Of a stretch of 64,000 nucleotides of DNA, positions 33,700 to 44,793 are shown piece by piece (position 1 is the stretch's first letter; each line of letters opens with the position of its first letter). Location: positions 21,324,331 through 21,388,330 of the forward strand of contig OZ038465.1 in assembly GCA_964036295.1 (NCBI GenBank). Direction: 5' to 3'. The position numbers and the translations under genes are program-made. This DNA comes from Plumapathes pennacea (taxonomy: Eukaryota; Cnidaria; Anthozoa; Antipatharia; Myriopathidae). A model generated the notes under the pieces. The model had not been told where the DNA came from. It did not search any database and saw nothing but the letters and a program-made list of their open reading frames with translations.

Positions 33700-34437
33700 A
33701 AAACAGGTCACAGCGTTCATGCATTCCGAAAGATTTAATTTGCGCCGCCAATGGATCAGATTTGTACAAACCAAAAGGACAAATTTTATCGAGCTCCGTC
33801 ATTTGCGGCAGTCATTTTTCGCCCAATAGTTTCCAGCAATTTTTTATGAACGAGATGGGATTGCGAAAAAAACGATTGCTGATACCCGGGGCCGTTCCAA
33901 CGATCCAGCCAGAGCCGCCACAACATTCAGACGTTTGCAAAATAACAGTCCATCGCGAGGAACTGACGGCATCTTTGTCATCAAAGAAATAGCCGCGGAC
34001 AAGCAAAGTTGTTCACAAGCTTGAAGTCAATAGAGTAACTGGACTGATGCTCTAGCAAAGCAGAAGGATTGTGATGCAGTTGGCCTTTGGAAGAAGTCCA
34101 TTGTTAACCATCTGTACTGGGTTGCGGGCAGTACAGCCCCAGAAGGGAACCAAGACATGCTGGAAGAAATGTGGAAGTCAGTAACAAACCATGTGCAAGA
34201 CATCCATGTTGGCCATGGGGACCTGTTTCCTGAGTGTGCTCATGGTGTTCTGGATGAAAAAGATCGGGATAAGGAGTGGCTACACCCAGGTTAAAAACTA
34301 CCGAGGGTCAAAAATATTGATAAAATTATAGACTGATAGCATATTTCTAAAGGTTTCATATCTATTCCCACAGCCACAAAAGCATGTGAGAAACTGACTG
34401 ACCTCCTTGAGAGCAAGTACATCTTGAAGGATAGCAG
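33700..34437 (+). pseudogene. THAP-domain DDE transposase B, N-terminal and middle parts
   Basis: A broken THAP zinc finger is encoded at 33715-33900: LRRQWIRFVQTKR in one frame, then after a frameshift SSSVICGSHFSPNSFQQF and LLIPGAVPTIQP. The C..H pair and the closing PGAVPTI are THAP hallmarks. After a deletion, 34041-34290 encodes KKSIVNHLYWVAGS and NHVQDIHVGHGDLFPECAHG, matching copy A. A small intron with CAG/GTTAAA donor and CCCACAG acceptor (34371) precedes ACEKLTDLLESKYILKDS, where the Gypsy-2 LTR cuts in. The remainder is at 51808. Confidence 0.75.
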
Positions 34438-35115
34438 TGTGAAGGGACAAATCTGGAACAACGACATGTTCAAAAAGTACAGAAATAGTACCAGAATAAA
34501 TTAGGCCAAAACCTGAAAACAACTCTTTGTTGACAAATGGAAGCAATTAGTGAGTAATTAAATATCTCATTTCATTATGACAATAGTGTGTACGAAAACC
34601 TTTAGAAAATGAACAATTGCAATATACGACCCACGGTGAGTTAATTGCTTGTGACGACACAAGCTTTAAAATGGAACGATTTTTTATTTTTTTATTTTTC
34701 TGGGTTACAAATCTGCATGCGGTGATTGGTTCATATTATCATGTGATTTGTGGCGGGCGAGCAGTTTCGCCATTTTGAAGACAGCAAGTTGCTTGCCTTA
34801 GTTGGCTCTGTGGATTATTTTATGGACCGCTCATCTTACTTACAAACGCATACGCCGGCTGCGGTAGACCCACACTAAATTTCATTGAGCGGTTTTGGCT
34901 TGGGTCGGTCCGTTCAGCCTCAAAAGCCATATTGAAAGCCATGAAAGCAAATGCAATGAACTTATCAATGAACTGCATAACTATGCACAACTGTACAGAA
35001 ATGTACGAAGAATCTGATATCCAGAACCTTGAGAACTTGAAGGAACAAGCTGAACGAAGGCGCTCGAGATACAAAGGCGAGAACCTGTGTAAAGACGGCG
35101 ATTCTTGACAAGCGC

Positions 35116-35697
35116 TTGATAGCGGATTATATGGAACTGTTTAGTATGAGGGTGAACTTGAAGGTACTTTGTATTCTTTTACTTTGTATTATTCTTGCTG
35201 ATACAAGTAAAGCGTCAGAAAATCTGACTTTTGTTTGGGATCAAAATTTCACTCTGCTGTGCATTTATGTTGTTGTTGCGACATTTTGGCTCAGTGCCAT
35301 GAAGGTCAAACAATCAGTGGAACAGATGGCGTTATTATTTGAAAATTGGGAAATGGCTGAGGAAAAAGTGACCGTTGGTAGATCTCGCTTCGCTCAGTTT
35401 TATTGTATTCACACAAATGTTTATGTGAAAGAAAACCGAAGTCCTCCAAGACGAAGTCATGAGCCGAGCCACGTACCCTTGAATAACCATTCACGCATTT
35501 TGAACAAGAGTAGAAAAAGCAGGCGACTAATACGAGAATACATTTCAAAGAATGTCCCAAAGTCGTCAAAAGTTCATGATTATACCCGAGCTTACGTACT
35601 TCACAATGCTAATGCGTTCCGTGAACGTGCATGTAAACAACATGGAAACAATAAAAAGCCACAGATGGAAATGGAAAGAGAAAATTCGGATCAATAA
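35116..35697 (+). CDS. Hypothetical protein with two hydrophobic segments and a basic tail
   Basis: The 193-residue frame starts MIADYMELF (a later ATG gives MELF). Two hydrophobic stretches (VLCILLLCIILAD near residue 18 and LLCIYVVVATFWL near 48) suggest membrane segments. The C-terminal half is basic, with HSRILNKSRKSRRLIREYIS and VHDYTRAYV. A diverged relative of this basic block is encoded at 36420-36580. No family is recognised. It lies inside a mobile insertion, so it may belong to that element or be a captured fragment. Confidence 0.4.
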   Translation: MIADYMELFSMRVNLKVLCILLLCIILADTSKASENLTFVWDQNFTLLCIYVVVATFWLSAMKVKQSVEQMALLFENWEMAEEKVTVGRSRFAQFYCIHTNVYVKENRSPPRRSHEPSHVPLNNHSRILNKSRKSRRLIREYISKNVPKSSKVHDYTRAYVLHNANAFRERACKQHGNNKKPQMEMERENSDQ

Positions 35698-36307
35698 ACC
35701 ATCGCTGCGAGAAAGCTAGAAGCTCAAAAAGAAGATTGCCAAAAGTAACCGAGGTGCTAAGATACGTTTGTATTTTAAAATGTGTTAAAACACAGGCATT
35801 GCAAGATCAGATGTATTCAGAGATCAAAATCACAGAACCAAGTACAATGGGTTTTCTCTGTCAAGGGATATAGAAAAAAATTCCGGTCCTTCAGTTGTCG
35901 ATCCAAACAAAACGATCATCGGTTGGCTTTCTGGATGCACGGAAGCCATACTTTAAGAGCGATTTTGGCTTGCATTGTTTTTAAGCGTCGGAAGACTTGA
36001 AAATAGCCGTAAACAAATGCTTGATGTGTTACCAGCGGGACCCCCGTAAAGTACGAAGGGTTGTGTTTTGCAAATGCTCGATTATAGATACCGCTTCAAC
36101 CAATGTATCTGTGTTCTGAGCAATATTTGTGTGAAAGAACATCGAATAAGTAGTAGAAGACGTGTCGAAACTTGATAGAACTTGAACTTTTCCCTGCGGG
36201 CAGAGCGTCTCCCTTTGTCGGAAACTCTGCGGCTTTGTGTAACGCGCGGCGTATACGAACAGTCGGCGTTTAACTTCGTTTTGCGTACAGCATAGGTTCT
36301 TTGTTTA

Positions 36308-36586
36308 TTGTCTGAGGATATTGAATTACTAATAGGTTTGAGGCAAATATCACGCGAGATTAAGATACAAGATCTGTCAATGAAATGTCACGAGCATAAT
36401 ATCATAGAACGGGGAATCCCGAATCATCAGCTACTTAGCTTTCACTCACGCCGCTTTAACAAAAGCAGGAAAGACCGGCAGGCGATTACATCGAGAATAT
36501 TTGTCACTGAATACCTCGAAGTCTTCAAAAGCTCAAGGTTGATATCCGACTATCCGAGCCGTAATGTTCGCTCCACAAGCCCGTGA
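36308..36586 (+). CDS. Hypothetical basic protein related to the upstream ORF
   Basis: The 92-residue frame has HSRRFNKSRKDRQAITSRI followed by YLEVFKSSRLISDYPSRNV, which aligns with HSRILNKSRKSRRLIREYI and KSSKVHDYTRAYV of the ORF at 35116-35697. It lacks the hydrophobic N-terminus. It may be a decayed tandem copy. The start is a TTG-type first codon of the open frame, so the true start is unknown. Confidence 0.3.
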   Translation: MSEDIELLIGLRQISREIKIQDLSMKCHEHNIIERGIPNHQLLSFHSRRFNKSRKDRQAITSRIFVTEYLEVFKSSRLISDYPSRNVRSTSP

Positions 36587-37873
36587 TGCACGCCTTTGTT
36601 GTCACGGTATTCAAACGTCTGCAGCTTCCGATAGAGATTAATTTCGTATCGACCCAGAATTTTGCGTTAAAGCTTAATGCATAGCAGTCTTGAACATATT
36701 AGTGATCAGACTTGTACATGTAGGATGCGTAACGTCTGAGATGGCTTTTTCATACGAAGTAATTTCATCCTGGGGGAAGTGTCATGTTTTAATGTGCTAC
36801 AGCTACTTGAACATGATGCACACGCTGGGAAGATGAGATAAGGCTATTACGCTGTCTTACAGCTACTTAAGATGTCGGGTATTCCCCAGTCAATCCCATT
36901 ACAAAATGACAACACAGTTCCTCCACAAAACATGTCAGCTTGAAAATTCACTCAACAAGGTTGCCAGGTTGTATAGCAAGCGTCACACAAGTACTGTCAC
37001 GTGCATCGGAAAGCAATGAAAACTGGGTTGTTGCAAACGAAGAATATTCCTACGGGGCCTTCGATAATTGTTTTCTCTCAATTATTATAATACACTTTTT
37101 CGTGAATATCTGTTTGACCGAAATTAGAAGAAAAGAGGGCAAGAAAAATAAAGGGAGCTCTTGGATCCGTCATGTGCAAAAACTGACTCGGCTATAATAT
37201 CTTTTGCATATAAACGCACGACAAAAGTTCCTCTCCCGGGACCCCGCGTGTCTCTATTCATTGTACTAATGACGTCACAAGCGCACTGGCCACGGGCCTG
37301 TCTTGTTAGCAATAGAACCAGGTGACGCGATGGACCACCGGAGCGCAAAAGAACATCACCAAAGTGGCTTAGGTTAGGTAAACACAGCTGTGCATACTCA
37401 AACAAAACAGTTGAACAAAGTTCCTTTGTTCAACACAACCTTTGTTGGAAAGAGTAATAAGGAATTCGACCTCGAAGATGCACCTGTGACCTTAAGGGTT
37501 AGGTTAACTTTTCTAGTATAAACACTTCGCGAACCAAGATGCGCGTAGTGACCAGTTCCGGGGTCCTGAAAAGTCACCTAAACTAAGATCAGATATAGTA
37601 CGTGCTCGCTTGGCGTCGGTTCAACAATAGCGAGAGTTTCCATACGCCAAGGGAATGAGTAATTGTTTTCGACATTTATGTGTGAAGTTTTAATTAAGTT
37701 GTAGCGTCCTTTGGGCCAACGTACATCGGGGTCTTTTCGCTGAGACTCGATCGAGAATAAACACACGTTACTCGAGAGAGCAGTTCCAAGTCTATTTACT
37801 GACCCCAGAGGCAAGTCTTCCCCAGCAACTAAAATCTGCTGAGTCACCCCCAAAGTGCTCCGTAACAGATTTC

Positions 37874-37891
37874 TGGTGTGAGAACCGCAGC
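37874..37891 (+). other. Gypsy-2 primer-binding site
   Basis: TGGTGTGAGAACCGCAGC starts 6 bases after the 5' LTR end (37867). The TGG start complements a tRNA CCA end, as expected for the minus-strand primer. The matching tRNA was not identified. Confidence 0.65.
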
Positions 37892-38498
37892 AAAAGATCA
37901 TCCGGAACCGCCTCATCGCACAAGGAGTGGTAAGCGATCCCCATTGCTGTTAGTGAGCGTGTTAAGGGTTAAAAGGGAACCACAGCCAACTTACACTATT
38001 CAAAAAGAACTACCCTAGACTAAGGTACGACTAGGATTATAGGATAAGGACTACAAAACTTTTACACTAGGAAAGTCATAAGCGGAAGATCAAAGTTCAG
38101 ATGTGCGATATCAACTAAAATACCTTGACTCGATTTCAAGTACGTTGCGAAGCTGCTGTGAGGCAAACCATATTTTTCTACTCAACGGCTAAAACTTTAC
38201 CGGCATCCTGACGACTCGTAGCGGAAAAAGCTTTCTCAAGTGGGTTTCGCCAGGAAAATCTAAAACAAACACCAAAGAGTGCGTTCCGTGTGCTGAAGAG
38301 CGACGCTTACAGAGAATTGCAGAACAGGCCCAACCAGTTTCTCGCGAAACGGAACTATTAATTGATTTGACATCAACAGAACTAACCCAGCCAAACGAAC
38401 TCACTTCTCAAACAACCCCACAAGGGACAGTAACAACAGTTGAAACGACAACTCTACTTGATGAACCTAACGATACAGAAACAACAGAACAAAACACG

Positions 38499-39532
38499 AT
38501 GTCACATGAAGGTGACCCAAAACCACTGTCAGCCGAAGATGTATTTCGACAGATGACGGAACAGAACAAAGAAATGCGAGAACACTTGTTGGACCAGGCA
38601 AAATGTTTGCAAGCACAATAGATAAATCTGAACACCCTCCGAAAGATACGCTCAAATATAACGGCATCAAACTCCCGAAGTTTAGTGGCGAACTGGACGA
38701 GGACGTGAATGAGTTTATTACAAATTACGATCGCGCAGCAAAATTTCATAAATGGAATGAGGATAGAAAGGCAGAAGCCTTACCCCTGCACTTGCTTGGA
38801 AACGCGAATGTTTGGTTCAATACAACTCCAGATCTTTCGGGAAAATCCTATAAAGAGATGGTTGACGCAATGAGACAACAATTTCACTCGACCGTGGACA
38901 AATGGCTTTTAAGACAGAAACTGAACGAACGCAAGCAGTTACCGTCAGAAACAGTTACCGCATATGCTGTAGATATCAGACGCACTAGTAGGCGAATAGA
39001 TTTACCACAAACAGAGGCAGTGAACTATTTTATTCAAGGCTTAAAACCTGCGTTGAAGGCATATGTAATGTTACAACAACCAAGTACCATCGAGGAGGCA
39101 GAAAACCACGCCAAATTGAAAGAGTCAGCGCCAGATCCCACAATAGATAAAATGGACCAAGTCATAAATCTGTTAACTAAGAAATCAGAACCCGCAACTA
39201 TCGCTGCTTATGAGCCAATTCAATCATACCCCCAACGGGACAGCTCTGAAAGCCAAACACTCGAGAGGAAGGACATGCGAAGAACGAACAATAACCCGAC
39301 TTTTCCAAACCAAAATAGGACTACACAAAACATAGGACGGAATCGCCGAACATTTGATGGGAGACCAATTTGTAATTATTGCCAAAAAGTAGGTCACATT
39401 TCTACAGTTTGTCGCCAACGATTAGGACAAAACTCAGGAGATCCACGCATTCCATACACACGCCCAAATTATCAACGAAATTCCGGCCCACCGACTTTTC
39501 ATCAAAGGAATGAATATCCAAAAAACGAGTAG
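38499..39532 (+). pseudogene. Gypsy-2 gag
   Basis: The first in-frame ATG is at 38499 (MSHEGDPKPL), though an open frame reaches back to about 38200. Reading shifts near 38603-38621 to a second frame that continues to 39532 with LPKFSGELDEDVNEFI, ANVWFNTTPD and LPSETVTAYAVDIRR, the usual retrotransposon gag core. It ends in one zinc knuckle, CNYCQKVGHISTVC (CX2CX4HX4C). Gag forms the particle and binds RNA. The frameshift near 38610 breaks it, unless it is programmed. Confidence 0.8.
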
Positions 39533-39537
39533 AGGCC

Positions 39538-41261
39538 TTGTATGAGCGGGACATGACGAGGCCGGATAATCGTGATAAAATGGACGAACGGAAAATGGAC
39601 ATGAGTAACGTAGAAACCTCAGAAACGATAATAGAAGACTTAGTGATTCGAAATGACACGCCTGCGCTCGAGCGGAACAGTTTCCAAACACATGACACTA
39701 CAGTCCCGCGTAGAATCATGAGTGAACCAATTGCCTGCAACGCGTCTTCGCAAGGTTATCCTGTAAAATCCTTGCAGATGCAAGAAAGAGTAAGAATGCG
39801 AAAAGAATTGGCAGAGAAGGCCAAGGAAATCAAGCAATTAATGTTGGGAACTGTTGACACAAAAGTGCCAAATACTGAGAACACCAAAACAGACCAAAAT
39901 CAGAACGTACATTTCGAATTACTGACTCCGCCTGAAGAATTTCGAGATGCTCCTCGAATCAATACTATTTCTGTGCCTGCAAGAGAAGGTAGTACTTATG
40001 TGCCAGAAATTGAAAACATCACACCCGCATTAGAAAACAAACCAAGAAACCATACGGTCAACTCAGAATGTTTGGAGACGACTCAATTAGTACGACGAGT
40101 AAGTTTTGAAACCGTAATGCCCCAAGATGAAGTTAGAAGCATTGAACAGAGACAAATTGTGTTTGAGAAACCTAATTTGACTTGCAATGAAAGGAGAATT
40201 GAAGCTGACAAACAAAGACTTGTGAGTGACAAAGAAGGACCGGAACCTTTGACAGAAAACACTGTGGATTATTCGAGCAGAGAAAGAAACCGTTCAGCCG
40301 CGCTGAAGTCAAATTTTGAGAAATAGTGTCGTATGTGAAACTAATGAAGTACGTCTCTGCGCTGATTCAGAGCCCACGGGAAAATTCAGAGGTCAATCGG
40401 GAAAGTGTTGAAACACACACAGTAATTAGAAAGCCAGATTACATTCCAAGGGTGCCGCAAAGAGCGACACCGCCCAGCAACCAGTCAGCACAATTAGATG
40501 ATCAAAAGAGATCAAACACAAACGTTGAACAAAGCCATTGTCCGGAGGGGATTAGTGAGAACGAAGAGTTAATTACCGACGCGGTTCAAAATGCAGTCGA
40601 GTTTTAGTCAACAAACAACAACTTGTCAACAGAGGGTTTCATTTATGGAAAGAGATTTTCATTTCTTGTGGATACCGGAGCGAATGTGAGTGCAATTAAA
40701 GCAGACACTTGGAAACAATTGCCACCCTTAACCACACACCCGCCAGAATCACCATCGGTAAACCAGATTAAAGCAGTGAATGGCCAGAGCATTCCTGTTT
40801 TAGGCCAAGTTGAAATTCCTTTCGAGATTGAGTCAAAACTCTATCCGTACAAAGCGTTGGTTATTCAAGACATAGCGTACGATGCCATACTTGGGCGAGA
40901 TTTTCTCGAGCATTATCAGGCTAGAATTGATTTCCAAACTAAGAGGCTTGATTTAGACCACAGATCTTTACCCTTTGAAAACACAGAAAGCAGTCAAGAC
41001 AATGACACCCCTAGTGTTTGTTTTGTACACGCACAATCTAGTTTCATCCTGCCACCGGAATCAGAAACAATTGTACCAGCTAACTTGAGCGAAGCACACG
41101 CAGAAGTCACTGGATTACTAAACCCGCGCGCTAACTTACCAGGGAGATATCAAATTGTAGGAGCCGCAGAACTTGTTAAGTCCTCGCAGTCGGGAACCAT
41201 TCCAATTAGGTTGTTGAATCCAACAAGTCAACCAGTGAAATCTATCGACGCACGAAATTAG
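39538..41261 (+). pseudogene. Gypsy-2 gag-pol linker and protease
   Basis: A low-complexity linker is encoded at 39538-40326 in one frame and 40326-40607 in another. After an in-frame TAG (40605-40607) the same frame runs on to the protease, with FLVDTGANVSAIK near 40660 and AILGRDFLEHYQ near 40885. The D-T-G triplet is the retropepsin active site. The frame then closes at TAG 41259-41261, where RT continues in another frame. The long linker between gag and protease is unusual and not recognised. Confidence 0.75.
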
Positions 41262-43060
41262 GCGAATTCACAGTTACTGACCCAGAAATAGCAACTTTTG
41301 AGTTAGGACAAGCAGAACGAGAAGCCGAAGCTGAAAGAGATATACCTACTGCAACCGATTCTGACACACAAGGGTGGCCAGACATAAATGACACTAACCT
41401 AGATGAAGAACAGAAGGGCCAGCTTCACACACTGCTCACAAATTACAAGGACATTTTTGCCTTTACGCCTGAACAACTAGGCCGAACTTCAGTCGTTAAA
41501 CACACAATTGACACCGGGGAACACGCACCAATTCGCCTTAGGTCGTATCGGACAGCTCCCGCGGGTAAAGCAGAAATTGACAAACAAGTTAAAGAAATGT
41601 TAGACAACGACATAATTTCTCCCTCCGTTTCACCATGGGCCGCTCCAGTAGTGTTAGTCAAAAAAGCAGACGGCACGATGCGTTTCTGTATTAATTATCG
41701 CAAGTTGAATGATGTAACTAGAAAGGATAGTCATCCATTACCTCGTATAGCGGAATCATTAGACGCTTTAGGCGGTGCTCAGTACTTTTCGACACTCGAT
41801 TTACGCTCGGGTTATTGGCAGATTGAAATGGATGAAGAATCTAAGGAGAAAACTGCTTTCATCACTCATAATGGGCTCTATGAGTTCAATGTTTTACCTT
41901 TCGGTCTCTGCAATTCACCTGCTACATTTCAAAGACTCGTGACTCACCTTTTGCGCAATCTCGAATGGAAGATTTGTTTAGTGTACATAGATGACTTAAT
42001 CATCTTTTCACGGACTTTTGACGAGCACCTACAACACCTAGAGGAAGTGTTTAGAAGGTTACGAGATGCAAATGTGCGACTCAAACCAAGCAAATGTCAT
42101 TTCGTTAAGCAAGAAGTAGAGTACCTAGGACATTTGGTTTCCTCCAAAGGATTGAGTCCAAATCCTGCTAAAGTACGCGCTGTACAAGAATTTCCAACAC
42201 CATGGAATACTACGGACGTGCGAAGTTTCTTAGGATTAGCCAATTACTATCGCCGGTTCGTCCAGGGTTTTGCGCAAATTGCCGCACCATTGAACAAACA
42301 CACTAGTAAGAACGTGAAATTCCGTTGGGACGATTCCTGTCAAGTTGCCTTTGATGAACTCAAGCGGGCTCTAACGTCAGCCCCGATTTTGGCCTATCCT
42401 GATTTCAAATTACCATTCCATCTATACGTAGATGCGAGTCAGGCAGGCATAGGTCTAACACTAGGACAAATTGTTGACAACAAAGAAGTTGCCATAGCTT
42501 ATGCTGGACGAGATCTTAACCAGGCAGAACAAAACTATAGCGCAACGGAACGTGAAGCACTAGCAGTAATTGACGGTATCAAGCGTTTTCACCCATATTT
42601 ATCAGGGCGGAAATTCACTATCCATACAGATCACAATGCGCTCAAATGGCTTATGTCGATTCAGGACCCTAGTGGTCGGTTAGCTAGATGGAGTATGTTA
42701 ATCCAAAGTTTTGATTTTGATATTGTACATAGGCCGGGAAAGGCAAACGGAAACGCCGACGCGCTATCTCGCCGACCTTACGGAACCATCAATGCTCTTG
42801 ACAGTTCAGGGGTTCAAACTAGGCGGATTTTTGAATATCAACGCCGTGACCCGGAGTTGACCGACATGATTGATTATCTCGAACAAAATCAATTACCACA
42901 CGACCAAACTCGGGCTCGTAGAATCTTGCTCTCCGAAGACTTATTTTTTCTCGGGGAAGATCAATTGTTATATCACCTAGACACCTCAGAGAAACGAACA
43001 ACAAAAGGCTTCCCAGCATACTTCGGTATGAAATCCTCACAAATGCGCATGATGAGCTAG
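41261..43060 (+). CDS. Gypsy-2 reverse transcriptase and RNase H
   Basis: The frame is open from 41261 (GEFTVTDPEI) to 43060 with no break. RT shows SPWAAPVVLVKKADG, FSTLDLRSGYWQIEM, FNVLPFGLCNSPATFQ and the catalytic YIDDLIIFS. RNase H follows with LYVDASQAGIGLTL and TDHNALKWL. RT copies the RNA genome and RNase H removes it. All the main catalytic aspartates are visible. The product would arise from a longer polyprotein, so the first codon given is only the frame entry. The frame is lost near 43010, before the integrase. Confidence 0.92.
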   Translation, partial: GEFTVTDPEIATFELGQAEREAEAERDIPTATDSDTQGWPDINDTNLDEEQKGQLHTLLTNYKDIFAFTPEQLGRTSVVKHTIDTGEHAPIRLRSYRTAPAGKAEIDKQVKEMLDNDIISPSVSPWAAPVVLVKKADGTMRFCINYRKLNDVTRKDSHPLPRIAESLDALGGAQYFSTLDLRSGYWQIEMDEESKEKTAFITHNGLYEFNVLPFGLCNSPATFQRLVTHLLRNLEWKICLVYIDDLIIFSRTFDEHLQHLEEVFRRLRDANVRLKPSKCHFVKQEVEYLGHLVSSKGLSPNPAKVRAVQEFPTPWNTTDVRSFLGLANYYRRFVQGFAQIAAPLNKHTSKNVKFRWDDSCQVAFDELKRALTSAPILAYPDFKLPFHLYVDASQAGIGLTLGQIVDNKEVAIAYAGRDLNQAEQNYSATEREALAVIDGIKRFHPYLSGRKFTIHTDHNALKWLMSIQDPSGRLARWSMLIQSFDFDIVHRPGKANGNADALSRRPYGTINALDSSGVQTRRIFEYQRRDPELTDMIDYLEQNQLPHDQTRARRILLSEDLFFLGEDQLLYHLDTSEKRTTKGFPAYFGMKSSQMRMMS

Positions 43061-43857
43061 CAGGAGGACACTTAGGTCTTTTCAAAACATACGAGAAGAT
43101 TCGTACAAAGTACTATTGGAAAGGAATGTACAAAGACACCGAACACTGGGTTCGCTCGTGCGTAGGCTGTGCGACTCGCAAACACCCTAGGAACAAATAC
43201 AAAGCACCACTTCTTCCAATTCCAGTGGAAGGTGCTTTTGACAGAATGGCAGTAGACTGCTTGGGCCCCTTGCCCACAACCCATGACGGTAACAAATACA
43301 TAGTAGTATTCACCGACTACCTCACAAGGTGGGTCGAGGCTTTTCCCGTGCCAAGTATCGAGGCAGTACAAATTGCTCGCCTAATTACACAGGAAATTAT
43401 TCCTCGCCATGACGCACCGAGAACCTTGTTATCAGACCGCGGAAAGAATTTTCTATCCAACCTAGTCACTGAAGTTTGCAAGTTGTTTAGCATTCGCAAA
43501 TTGAACAGCACAGGTTATCACCCACAAACCGACGGAGTTGTAGAGCGTTTCAACTCGAAACAGTGGCGGATTTAGGGGGGGCCGAGGGGGCCGCGGCCCC
43601 CCCTTTTGTCTGGGTCTCGGATTTTTTCAGACGTAGACCTGTGCAATGGCACACGGGCTTTGTTTTTCGTTTTTTGTTGTTGTTTATATGAATCAATTCA
43701 GAAATTTTGTTCAGTTTCGTTACCAGTAATTATTATAAAGAAAATTGAGAAATAAGCAGCAATGTGGAATGACTGCAGTGCTTTGTGTGAGTGTTGCGTG
43801 CGAGCAACACTCTGACGCCCATCCGGCCCGGGATCCGGCCTAGGCGTACTTGTGTAA

Positions 43858-44157
43858 TTGTGTAATTGTGTTGTAAAACCACAAGAGACTTTGAAAGCCT
43901 GCAGCTCAAGCCTCTACCCCAACATCCACACAATTCTGCGACTGCTCTTGATCACCCCCGTCACAAGTGCCACTGTGGAACGCAGCAACTCTTCACCGCG
44001 TTTTGTAAAAAATGTCTATCGCAGCACCATGGGAGAAGAACGCCTGAATGCACTGTTGCTCCTCTTTGTTCACAAGGACATACCTTTGGATTACAGTACA
44101 ATTGTTGGCGACTATGCCACGCGTAACCAGAGAAGGATGACATTCATTAATCCCTAG
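43858..44157 (+). pseudogene. hAT transposase C-terminal dimerisation region
   Basis: The frame reads LYPNIHTILRLLLITPVTSA, TVERSNSSPRFVKNVYRSTM and ERLNALLLLFVHKDI, the hATC domain as found in ZMYM1-like and THAP0/p52rIPK-like proteins. The DDE core and zinc finger are missing. The stop codon TAG (44155-44157) is supplied by the first three bases of the inserted foldback element. Confidence 0.85.
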
Positions 44158-44793
44158 CCTGCGCCGCATCCGAACTAAACCCCGGTATAGTCCGTCTGCG
44201 CAACAGCGACAGATTCCTTGTTCTGGACCCCCAACGAAGTAGCAGGATTATTCATAGTCGATCGTAATTGGCTGTTATCCATTCTCATTGTTACACGATT
44301 TCTGATTGGCGCATGACTCAAGTTTCAACAGACGTACGTATTTCCCACGGTCGGCACGTCGAATTAATTCACACAGTCTGCCAAGCAGGTGCTCAAATTT
44401 TGAAGTTGGTCGGCCGCCGTAGTACGGGAAAAATAGAACACTGATTTTCCCCTTAAGAGTCTTGAATGATTTAGATGTTAAAACTGTACAAACAAATGCT
44501 GTAATCTGACACGTGGTGATTGCAGCGAGAATCGTTCACAAGTATTAAATTTTGAGAATGTGCTTGGCAGACTGTGTGAATTAATTTGACGTGCCGACCG
44601 TGGGAAATACGTACGTCTGCTGAAACTTGAGTCATGCGCCAATCAGAAATCGTGTAGCAATGAGAATGGATAACAGCCAATTACGATCGACTATAAATAA
44701 TCCTGCTACTTCGTTGGGGGTCCAGAACAAGGAATCTGTCGCTGTTGCGCAGACGGACTATACCGGGGTTTAGTTCGGATGCGGCGCAGGCTA
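44155..44793. mobile_element. Foldback element with about 240-bp inverted repeats and 8-bp duplication
   Basis: The left arm, starting TAGCCTGCGCCGCATCC and running to about 44400, returns inverted at about 44555-44793, ending GGATGCGGCGCAGGCTA. The two arms are nearly identical over some 240 bases, with a 150-base spacer. TTAATCCC flanks it on both sides (44147-44154 and 44794-44801). No ORF is encoded. A partial relative lies at 32313-32765. Confidence 0.92.

Larger units (their letters stand above)
34647..37305. mobile_element. Unclassified 2.66-kb insertion in the Gypsy-2 5' LTR
   Basis: The insert begins GCTTGTGACGACACAAGC, itself an inverted repeat. An inverted GACGTCACAAGC occurs near its right end (37271-37282), about 24 bases short of the junction, so terminal repeats are plausible but not exact. 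It contains at least two open frames (35116-35697 and 36308-36586) with related motifs. I cannot assign it to a known superfamily. The rest shows no recognised protein. Confidence 0.6.
34438..37867 (+). repeat. 5' LTR of Gypsy-2, interrupted
   Basis: Pieces 34438-34646 and about 37306-37867 together match 47856-48348 plus 51523-51807 almost base for base. The LTR begins TGTG and ends AACA. The first piece stops at GTGAGTTAATT and the second resumes at AGC(A)ATAGAACCAGG, where the 3' LTR reads straight through, which fixes the position of the insert. Confidence 0.9.

Noticed and set aside
37578..37916. Minus-strand frame over the Gypsy-2 LTR, repeated at 51380-51808
   Set aside because: Both are the same LTR sequence read backwards; no protein family matches, and the LTR structure explains the repetition.
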